Below are positions 1-5,058 of a DNA stretch of 7,438 nt, piece after piece. The notes under the pieces are model-generated. The model had not been told where the DNA came from. It searched no databases and saw only the letters and a program-made list of their open reading frames with translations. The position numbers and the translations under genes were made by a program. The DNA comes from Alistipes sp. (GTDB lineage Bacteria; Bacteroidota; Bacteroidia; Bacteroidales; Rikenellaceae), in NCBI GenBank assembly GCA_017559685.1, contig JAFYQY010000015.1, positions 1 through 7,438 on the forward strand, read 5' to 3'. How positions within the stretch are numbered: the first letter of the stretch is position 1; the number at the start of each line of letters is the position of its first letter.

Positions 1-84
1 ATCACTTACGTTGTAGCCGCGCTCGGCAACAACCTCGTAGATATTCATCTCAGGAGCAGAATAGCTCAAAATATTTCTTTTCAT
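1..84 (-). CDS. Small protein (38-aa-like family), partial, runs off the window start
   Basis: An ATG at 84-82 on the minus strand opens 28 codons with no stop before the window edge, so the C-terminus is missing. The visible peptide reads MKRNILSYSAPEMNIYEVVA followed by ERGYNVSD. It has no signal peptide, membrane segment or lipobox. It matches the small ORF at 4922-5038 in layout: a short basic start, Tyr, two residues, Pro, then a Glu/Val-rich strand, Glu, Gly, aromatic, two residues, Ser. It starts 38 nt after the stop of the 1000-residue adhesin-like gene on the same strand, so it is probably co-transcribed. A GGAAG lies 4 nt before the ATG, a weak possible ribosome site. The function is unknown to me. 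I believe short ORFs of this kind are common beside surface-protein genes in Bacteroidales, but that is from memory. Confidence 0.6.
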   Translation of the reverse strand, partial: MKRNILSYSAPEMNIYEVVAERGYNVSD

Positions 85-122
85 AATACTTCCGAAATTT
101 AATGGTTAAACTACTCTGTTAA

Positions 123-3100
123 TTACTGTGCAGGGGTTGGCTGAGGTGTTGTAACCAAAGTTACGGTTGGCTTTGTTGCCAAGAGCGAGCAACCGTTGTA
201 GGTAGCGTCAGTAAAGAGGTTGTTGCCACCTGCGTAAACATAGTTGAACCAGTTGTCAGCGGTCAATGCACCAGGAGTCTCAATGGTGATGTAGTTCTTG
301 TCGCCGTTAGCGTCCTCACCGTCCAGAATCTCCTCGCTTGCAAGGACAATCTTACCACCTGCCGAGCAGTTTGTAGGGAGAAGAACAGTAGTGTTATTGA
401 TACCCTTGACTGTGCCTACATCAGCAATAGTCCAACCCAATGCCTTGATTGTGCAGTACGACTTGTTACCCGAGAATGCGATATTTGTGTTGGTAATGTT
501 GCTGTGGTGAGCAATGATACCACCAACATCAACACCGGTAAATGTTGTAGGGAGATTGATCTCGATATCGCCGATGTTGGTACAATCCTTAATGCACGAA
601 GCGTCGGTGTAGATCTTCTGAGCCGATCCTACGATACCTGCAACGCAAATCTGAGCCGAAGCAGAGCTTACACCTTTATTTACGGTAAACTTACCGCTGT
701 TTGCGACGTTCTCAATAATATGATTGCCAGTAGACGAACTGTAAGCGTAACCAACTGCACCTCCGAGGTACATCTGGTTAGAGGTCTCGCTTGCGTTGTA
801 GTTAACATTTCCGGTATTTACGCAGTTCTTCATAATTGAGTAGTAGAGGCAACCTACCAAACCACCCAAACGGCAACGCTTTGGCTTGAATGTTGATTCA
901 ACCTCGATGGTACCGCTGTTGGTACAGTTTTCCATAACTGCCGAGTAGGTGTTGATCTGACCGAATACGCCGCCAATCTGGTGGTGGTGCTGGCTGTTAC
1001 CACCTCGCAAATAGATTGTTCCCGAGTTGTCGCAATTCTTTGCGTTACCTGTTACTCGGTAGCCACCAATACCTCCGATAAACAAATCGGTATTTGTGCT
1101 TGGCTTTGTAAATGCAGAATCTTTGCCGTAGATAACGCTACCTGTGTTGTCGAAGTTGATGACATTGACACGAGTTGCATTGCCGAATACTCCGCCGAGG
1201 TACAAAGTGTAAGTTGACGCTTCAACATTACCGCTTGCATTTGCAGTAACGGTTCCGCTGTTGTACCAATTCTCGACATCGATAGTTGTATCGTCTGTGT
1301 TGTCAGATAGATAACCTGCAACACCGCCAATATAGATGCTGCGATCTACAGCCTGACCCTCGACAGTTACATTACCGCTGTTCTTGAGGTTAGACAAGTT
1401 TACGCCGTCGTACTTAGGGGTGGACAATGAGCCAAGTACACCTCCGATGTAGGTATTCTCGCCACAAGTTGTGTTTGCATAGATGTCACCTGTGTTCTCG
1501 CAGTTGTGGATAGATACCTGCTTAATAGCGTACTGAACACCGTAGATGCCTCCGATATGGCAGTTCTTTGTGTATGCGTCGTAGTGAGTTACATTACCCG
1601 AGTTCTTACAACCTGAAATGGTAAGTGGAATAAATGTACTTCCTGTGATACCGCCGATATATGAGTTGCGGCTTGTTGTCTCCGAATAGTTCTTTGCCTC
1701 AACGGTAATATTACCTGTATTCTCACAGTTGATGATGCTTGCCTCGCCATCGCCACCGTTCGAACCATTCACAGCAGCAATACCACCGAGGAATGTAGTG
1801 TTGTTAGCCTTTACAGATGAGATGTTAGCCTCGTTCTTCACATTGTTGAACGATGTGCCCTTCTTTGCCCAACCAACAACGCCGCCCACGAATATGTAAG
1901 TGATGGAGTTGCTCTTCTTTCTTGCCCAAGCTACATTACCCGAAACGGTACAGTCTGAAATAGGACCCTCTGAGATACGAGCCAAACCTGCCAACGCCAT
2001 AACGGAAGTTGTCGAATCGTAGTAGGTATTCTCTGATACCTCGATATTTACATTGAGGTTCACATTCTTGATTGTAGCCGAAGTCTCGCCAAACAAAGGA
2101 GCGTTCAAGCCGATAATCTTGTGACCAGCGTCACGGTTACCGTCGAAAATCTTCGAGAAGCCCTCTGCTGGAGTCCAATCAACCTCCGACATATCTACGG
2201 TTGCCATCAACTTAGCACCTACCCAAGGGAAATCTGCTGCATTCTTTGCGAAGGTGAGCATATCGGCAACGGTGTAGATCTCGAACCAATCGCTATCCAA
2301 GTTGTTAGCCTCGAACTCAACCACATTGAACTCACGAACAACGCCAACTGCGATAGGCTTGTTCGAAGAGTTGAACTTGAGAGTCATCTTCTGCGAGTCA
2401 GCAGTGTTCAAAGTGATCGAAACGTAGCCATAGTCGCCTGCAGGAACTGCTACATAAACAGGAGTTGCCTCTGCGCCGAGAGTCAAGCCCTCGCCGAAGG
2501 TTACCGATACGGTGTTCGATGCGTCAGCGTGAGCAGTCAAAGTGCCTGTAGTGCAGTCAACGTCGAAGTTACCTGCGATAGCGCCGTTCTCTACACTGAT
2601 AGTTGCGCTTGTGAGCACCTCGCTGTTACCCTTGAGGTTGAAGCACAAAACACCCGAGAGGTGGCTGAACTGTACTGCGTCGCCCTCTGCCTCTGCGTGG
2701 CCATACATTGGCGCTACGCCTGAAGCGAAAGTGCCAGCGGTGTAAGGCTGAACAGCAGCGAAAGTTACAACGTGTGCACCCTCAGTCTCGGCTACAACAC
2801 CATTAGCTGGTGCAGGGTAAACTGCGTGGAGAGGATAAACGAGCTCCGAGTTGAACTTGAAAGTAGCGTCAGCCGAGCCACCTGCGGTCAATGGGTTCGA
2901 AACAACGCCATTAACAGCGATTGCATCGCCCTCGCTCCAATAGAGCGGATAGACGTCATCAGCCTTCTCGCCGAGCTGGGTACGAGCCTGCTCCAACGAT
3001 GCGGTTACGGTCGAGCCAACCTCGGTACCTGCGTTGATACCAAGATCCTCAGTTGTGTCAGTAACGCAAGAGAATGCGAACATTCCAGCCACAACCGCAA

Positions 3101-3125
3101 AGAAAATTTTTGTCAAATTTTTCAT
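123..3125 (-). CDS. Surface lipoprotein with fimbrillin-like N-terminus and GLUG-like repeats (probable adhesin)
   Basis: This 1000-residue protein begins with a lipoprotein signal peptide ending in a lipobox (AFSC, Cys20). The residues after Cys20 (VTDTTED) include acidic positions, which fits export to the outer surface in Bacteroidota. Residues about 35-275 resemble a fimbrillin-like module, with the typical LYWSEGDAIAV stretch near 61 and FSHLSGVLCFNL near 153. Residues about 280-360 match the lead-in often seen before GLUG repeats (TVADMLTFA, then DMSEVDWTP, then PLFG). Residues about 391-905 hold 13 alternating blocks of [YF][IL]GG[IV]xG and NCxNxGxI, which should fold as a repeated beta structure, probably a beta-helix. 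The C-terminal about 95 residues close the fold and end in PTPAQ, with no sorting domain. Its role is probably surface binding or adhesion; no ligand can be inferred. The start is well supported by the signal peptide and by an A-rich context just upstream. It is divergent from the B12 operon. Confidence 0.88.
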   Translation of the reverse strand: MKNLTKIFFAVVAGMFAFSCVTDTTEDLGINAGTEVGSTVTASLEQARTQLGEKADDVYPLYWSEGDAIAVNGVVSNPLTAGGSADATFKFNSELVYPLHAVYPAPANGVVAETEGAHVVTFAAVQPYTAGTFASGVAPMYGHAEAEGDAVQFSHLSGVLCFNLKGNSEVLTSATISVENGAIAGNFDVDCTTGTLTAHADASNTVSVTFGEGLTLGAEATPVYVAVPAGDYGYVSITLNTADSQKMTLKFNSSNKPIAVGVVREFNVVEFEANNLDSDWFEIYTVADMLTFAKNAADFPWVGAKLMATVDMSEVDWTPAEGFSKIFDGNRDAGHKIIGLNAPLFGETSATIKNVNLNVNIEVSENTYYDSTTSVMALAGLARISEGPISDCTVSGNVAWARKKSNSITYIFVGGVVGWAKKGTSFNNVKNEANISSVKANNTTFLGGIAAVNGSNGGDGEASIINCENTGNITVEAKNYSETTSRNSYIGGITGSTFIPLTISGCKNSGNVTHYDAYTKNCHIGGIYGVQYAIKQVSIHNCENTGDIYANTTCGENTYIGGVLGSLSTPKYDGVNLSNLKNSGNVTVEGQAVDRSIYIGGVAGYLSDNTDDTTIDVENWYNSGTVTANASGNVEASTYTLYLGGVFGNATRVNVINFDNTGSVIYGKDSAFTKPSTNTDLFIGGIGGYRVTGNAKNCDNSGTIYLRGGNSQHHHQIGGVFGQINTYSAVMENCTNSGTIEVESTFKPKRCRLGGLVGCLYYSIMKNCVNTGNVNYNASETSNQMYLGGAVGYAYSSSTGNHIIENVANSGKFTVNKGVSSASAQICVAGIVGSAQKIYTDASCIKDCTNIGDIEINLPTTFTGVDVGGIIAHHSNITNTNIAFSGNKSYCTIKALGWTIADVGTVKGINNTTVLLPTNCSAGGKIVLASEEILDGEDANGDKNYITIETPGALTADNWFNYVYAGGNNLFTDATYNGCSLLATKPTVTLVTTPQPTPAQ
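410..1955 (-). repeat. Thirteen-copy GLUG-like repeat region within the adhesin-like gene
   Basis: Codons for residues about 391-905 encode 13 alternating pairs of motifs. The first motif appears as FVGGVVG, FLGGIAA, YIGGITG, HIGGIYG, YIGGVLG, YIGGVAG, YLGGVFG, FIGGIGG, QIGGVFG, RLGGLVG, YLGGAVG, CVAGIVG and DVGGIIA. The second appears as CTVSGNV, VKNEANI, CENTGNI, CKNSGNV, CENTGDI, LKNSGNV, WYNSGTV, FDNTGSV, CDNSGTI, CTNSGTI, CVNTGNV, VANSGKF and CTNIGDI. The period is about 40 residues (about 120 nt). Copies differ enough that this is an old protein repeat rather than a recent DNA duplication. Boundaries are approximate. Confidence 0.8.
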
Positions 3126-3274
3126 TGTTTTTGGTTTTTAGTTAATAATTGAATTTTATCGTTTAGTTATTTTTGTGCTTTTATGGCATTTAATGACAGT
3201 CGCTCACATTGTTCGCTGAATGGCATTTAATGGCAAAAAAATATTTTCAAAACCTTCTTGCGCTTGCCATTAAG

Positions 3275-3290
3275 CACTCTTCTAAGAGTG
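3275..3290. other. Perfect short hairpin in the leader
   Basis: CACTCT (3275-3280) and AGAGTG (3285-3290) form a 6-bp stem with a TCTA loop. No U-run follows on either strand, so it is not an obvious terminator. It is nested between the inverted TGGCATT elements. Confidence 0.5.
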
Positions 3291-3303
3291 TGAATGTTAT
3301 TAA

Positions 3304-3316
3304 GGGCTGGAAGCCC
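3304..3316. other. GC-rich short hairpin in the leader
   Basis: GGGCT (3304-3308) pairs with AGCCC (3312-3316) around a 3-nt loop. It sits immediately beside the inverted element at 3320-3335. No T-run follows, so a terminator role is unlikely. Confidence 0.45.
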
Positions 3317-3406
3317 GAATGCCATTCGTTGCCATTTTTGTTGCGCCGTGATAAGTCTTCTGTTTTTAGTTTTTGTTTTTTTAACATCTTGACTATCAAT
3401 GGTTTA

Positions 3407-3416
3407 CCCCCCCCCC
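3407..3416. repeat. Homopolymer run of ten C (G10 on the minus strand)
   Basis: Ten consecutive C lie in the leader of the minus-strand adhesin-like gene, about 50 nt downstream of its inferred transcription start. On that transcript the G10 run can pair with the C5 run encoded at 3431-3435, forming a hairpin with a roughly 14-nt loop. Runs of this length are prone to slippage, so copy number may vary between cells. Confidence 0.7.
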
Positions 3417-3468
3417 GAAGTTGCCGAGAAGGGGGCGACATCCCATTTTTTTCAGACATTACAACAGA

Positions 3469-3500
3469 CAAAGGTAATTAATTTTTCCTTTTTTTACAAA
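3469..3500 (-). promoter_or_regulatory. Bacteroidota-type promoter for the adhesin-like gene
   Basis: On the minus strand, TACCTTTG (3476-3469) matches the -7 consensus TAnnTTTG. TTTG (3500-3497) matches the -33 box, with 20 nt between them, as expected for the Bacteroidota primary sigma factor. Transcription should start near 3462 and read toward the gene at 3125. I found no equally good match closer to the gene. Confidence 0.72.
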
Positions 3501-3559
3501 AAAAAGAGAAAAAGTTGGGTGTGGTTGAATGCGGGAGACGAAAACTTGCCCTAAATGGT

Positions 3560-3595
3560 ACACCGTATCGAAATAATTTGTATCTTTGCATTGTC
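3560..3595 (+). promoter_or_regulatory. Promoter for the cobalamin riboswitch operon
   Basis: TATCTTTG at 3581-3588 matches the -7 consensus TAnnTTTG. A -33 TTTG at the proper spacing is not clear, so that half is weak. The predicted start, about 3593-3596, coincides with the first base of the riboswitch P1 stem, which supports the call. It is divergent from the minus-strand promoter, with about 80 nt between the two -33 to -7 regions. Confidence 0.65.
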
Positions 3596-3807
3596 AAAGG
3601 AGCCGAGAGTGGTCAGGCACCACAATCGGTGAAAAGGGAATTCGGTGAAAATCCGAGACAATACCAGTTGCTGTAAGTCCCATCCTTACTGTGAGTTACG
3701 TTCGTAATCGCAGTTGCAGAAAGGATGAATGTTGGAAGCACTCTTTGCCACTGATCCGAAGAGATTGGGAAGGCGCTACAACGGACAAGTCAGAAGACCT
3801 GCCTTTG
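3595..3807 (+). promoter_or_regulatory. Cobalamin (vitamin B12) riboswitch
   Basis: The aptamer is complete. P1 closes with CAAAGG (3595-3600) and CCTTTG (3802-3807). CACC/GGTG (3618-3621, 3628-3631) forms an early stem. The conserved core with GGGAATTCGGTGAAAATCC lies at 3636-3654. A variable arm closes with CATCCTT (3681-3687) and AAGGATG (3721-3727). GCCACTG at 3747-3753 is the expected loop for the long-range kissing contact. GGGAAGGCG follows at 3767-3775, and the B12-box AGTCAGAAGACCTGCC runs 3788-3803. The downstream AGTGG (3841-3845) can pair with CCACT (3748-3752), probably as the regulatory kissing loop. Family knowledge says binding of adenosyl- or other cobalamins lowers expression of downstream B12 uptake genes. 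It should therefore control the lipoprotein operon starting at 4020. Confidence 0.95.
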
Positions 3808-4019
3808 CTTTATGGATCGATTACCTGCTGGGATATGGGTAGTGGTCACGCAATTTTTTATTGCTGAAATTTTTTGTAGCTAAAAGTGTATGCAATGGGG
3901 GCATTGTACCTCTTACTGGCACTCTGCAAACGGTGATGCAATAGCCATTATTTTTACATTTTTTACACTTTAGAACTTGCTGTCGCATTGCGTACAGTCG
4001 GTTTTGGTTGAATAGAACT
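3808..4019 (+). promoter_or_regulatory. Expression-platform region between riboswitch and first gene
   Basis: About 210 nt separate the B12-box from the ATG at 4020, longer than a minimal expression platform. The proximal part (to about 3865) contains AGTGG, complementary to the aptamer loop, and a weak hairpin GCAAT/ATTGC at 3850-3864 followed by T6 (3870-3875). Further on, CAATG/CATTG pairs at 3893-3906. GCAAT recurs at 3850, 3892 and 3938, and ATTGC at 3860 and 3987, so several hairpins compete. No Shine-Dalgarno site is visible before the ATG. No gene is seen here. Confidence 0.5.
3917..3966 (+). terminator. Possible attenuator hairpin with U-rich tail
   Basis: TGGC (3917-3920) pairs with GCCA (3944-3947), and TGCA (3925-3928) with TGCA (3937-3940), around the loop AACGGTGA. 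T-rich sequence follows: T5 at 3951-3955 and T6 at 3959-3964. The stem is interrupted and only 8 bp long, so it would be a weak intrinsic terminator. Its 3' arm overlaps a GCAAT element that can pair with ATTGC at 3987-3991, giving an alternative fold. Confidence 0.35.
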
Positions 4020-4910
4020 ATGAAGATATTTTTTTCAGTTTTATTTGTCGGCTTGTTGGTCGTTGCTGTGCCCTCTTGTAATATCGACGAGGAGTACGGC
4101 TCGGGTGTATCTGTGCCGTTGAAAGTCCTCGATTATACCCCTGCACCTGGACAGTTTATCAACGATCTCGTCGCAAGTGGTTTCGATGGCTCGCAGACCA
4201 CAGCAGAGAGTGCGATTGCCTATGCCCAAAATCGCTTGAACAACAACCTCTATGTCTCGCTCGGAGGCTTCGGAGGCTATATTGTCGTAGGTTTCGACCA
4301 CAATGTAGCGAATGCTTCGGGGTGTGACTTCGAGATACTCTGCAACGCCTTCGACGGCTCGTCGGAGCCTGGTGTTGTGTGGGTTATGCAGGACGAAAAC
4401 GGCAATGGAGAGCCCGATGATACTTGGTACGAGTTGGCTGGCTCGGAGACGGGCAAAGAGGAGACAATTCAAAACTACGCTGTAACCTACTATCGCCCAA
4501 CCGAGGCGAAATCGGCGGTGGTGTGGAGCGACAATCTCGGTCAGAGTGGCGAGATTCGCTATTTGGGAGGACGACACGTCGGCGATAGCTACTTCCCGCA
4601 GTGGATTGAGGAGGAGAGTTACACCCTCACTGGTACTCGCCTACAGGCGTATAACCACCACGATGGTGTGAATTGGGTAAACCCGCACTACGATTGGGGT
4701 TATGCCGACAATGAGAGCCCCGAGGACTACTTGTCTACGAGCAAGAGCAACCGCTTCGACATCTCGAATGCGATAGATTCCGAGGGCAACGCAAAACATC
4801 TGGAGTATATCAACTTCGTGAAAGTGCAGTGCGCTGTAAATGCCGTGAGTGGCTCTTTGGGTGAGATTTCGACCGAGATATGTGGTGTTAGAGATATAAA
4901 TATTGAATAA
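4020..4910 (+). CDS. Surface lipoprotein of a riboswitch-linked Bacteroidales family (copy 1)
   Basis: This 296-residue protein is the first gene after the B12 riboswitch. I chose ATG 4020 over an in-frame TTG at 4008 because it gives a clean signal peptide (MKIFFSVLFVGLL) ending at lipobox Cys20. After the cysteine comes NIDEE, an acidic stretch typical of outer-surface export in Bacteroidota. Conserved-looking blocks are YTPAPGQFIN (39-48), YVSLGGFGGYIVVGFDH (78-94), SSEPGVVWVMQDENGNG (114-130), DDTWYELAGSETGK (133-146) and the C-terminal GEISTEICGVRDI (281-293). D125-ENGNGEPDD has the look of a calcium-binding loop. In databases such proteins are, from memory, called cell surface or PKD-domain proteins. 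A role in cobamide capture is inferred from the riboswitch and from the downstream DUF4465 gene. A paralogue begins at about 6780. No BtuB- or BtuG-like sequence is present in it. Confidence 0.87.
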   Translation: MKIFFSVLFVGLLVVAVPSCNIDEEYGSGVSVPLKVLDYTPAPGQFINDLVASGFDGSQTTAESAIAYAQNRLNNNLYVSLGGFGGYIVVGFDHNVANASGCDFEILCNAFDGSSEPGVVWVMQDENGNGEPDDTWYELAGSETGKEETIQNYAVTYYRPTEAKSAVVWSDNLGQSGEIRYLGGRHVGDSYFPQWIEEESYTLTGTRLQAYNHHDGVNWVNPHYDWGYADNESPEDYLSTSKSNRFDISNAIDSEGNAKHLEYINFVKVQCAVNAVSGSLGEISTEICGVRDINIE

Positions 4911-4921
4911 AATATACAACT

Positions 4922-5038
4922 ATGTGTAAGTTGCAGGAGTATGTGCATCCGTCACTTGAGGTTATGATGGTTGAAGTGGAGGTAGGTTTCAGAGAATCTA
5001 ATTCGCAACAAGAGCCTTCGCCGTGGGACGATATGTAG
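4922..5038 (+). CDS. Small 38-residue protein inside the B12 operon
   Basis: ATG at 4922 opens 38 codons ending at TAG 5036-5038. The gene lies 11 nt after the stop of the first lipoprotein and 20 nt before the ATG of the DUF4465 gene, so it fills the gap neatly. The peptide starts MCKLQEYVHPSLEV, continues with an acidic strand (VEVEVGF), then a Ser/Gln/Pro-rich part, and ends PWDDM. There is no signal peptide and no membrane segment, so it is probably cytoplasmic as synthesised. It shares the pattern Y-x-x-P, E-V, E-x-G-aromatic-x-x-S with the small ORF at 84-1, which follows another surface-protein gene. Two independent occurrences with matching layout support real coding. The function is unknown; options include an assembly factor, a regulator or a secreted peptide precursor. 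Confidence 0.62.
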   Translation: MCKLQEYVHPSLEVMMVEVEVGFRESNSQQEPSPWDDM

Positions 5039-5058
5039 AATTTAATACCTATATTACT

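Larger units (their letters stand above)
3183..3335. repeat. Five copies of a TGGCATT / AATGGCA element, direct and inverted
   Basis: ATGGCATTTAATG occurs at 3183-3195 and again at 3220-3232. The inverse, TGCCATTAA, occurs at 3265-3273, and TGCCATTCGTTGCCAT at 3320-3335. The block 3220-3235 can pair with 3320-3335 as 6 bp plus a 3x3 internal loop plus 7 bp. Alternatively 3227-3235 can pair perfectly over 9 bp with 3265-3273. These pairings exclude one another. It could be a switchable leader fold or a repeated protein-binding site. Confidence 0.55.
3126..3462 (-). other. Long structured 5' leader of the adhesin-like gene
   Basis: About 335 nt separate the inferred transcription start (near 3462) from the ATG at 3125. 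I see no convincing gene here. The stretch contains a run of ten C (3407-3416) with a G5 run at 3431-3435. It has two clean hairpins: CACTCT/AGAGTG at 3275-3290 and GGGCT/AGCCC at 3304-3316. It also has five copies of a TGGCATT/AATGGCA element. The 40 nt next to the ATG are A-rich on the minus strand, as usual for Bacteroidota translation starts. A leader this long and structured suggests post-transcriptional control, but that is inference. Confidence 0.5.

Noticed and set aside
2121..2723. A 200-codon plus-strand ORF opposite the adhesin-like gene
   Set aside because: It is a shadow frame of a strongly supported coding gene, with Cys/Ser/Val-rich content and no domain signal.
3183..3335. CRISPR array or insertion-sequence end
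   Set aside because: The repeated units are only 7-13 nt with irregular spacing and inverted copies, and no transposase or cas gene is nearby.
3247..3471. A 74-codon minus-strand ORF in the adhesin leader
   Set aside because: Its first ATG overlaps the -7 box of the predicted promoter, it has low-complexity Lys/Arg-rich content without a recognisable domain, and it would cross the C10 tract. It is more likely leader RNA.
3209..3481. A 90-codon plus-strand ORF in the same region
   Set aside because: It runs opposite to the leader transcript, has no plausible start context and encodes the C10 tract and T-runs. There is no protein-like pattern.
3595..3807. tRNA or other structured RNA in place of a riboswitch
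   Set aside because: The B12-box, core motifs and closing P1 stem identify a cobalamin riboswitch. No cloverleaf is present.
4008..4019. TTG start adding four residues to the first lipoprotein
   Set aside because: ATG 4020 yields a standard lipoprotein signal peptide, so the extension is unnecessary.
5023..5058. GTG start adding twelve residues to the DUF4465 protein
   Set aside because: It would overlap the end of the small ORF and place a polar stretch before the signal peptide. ATG 5059 is the better choice.
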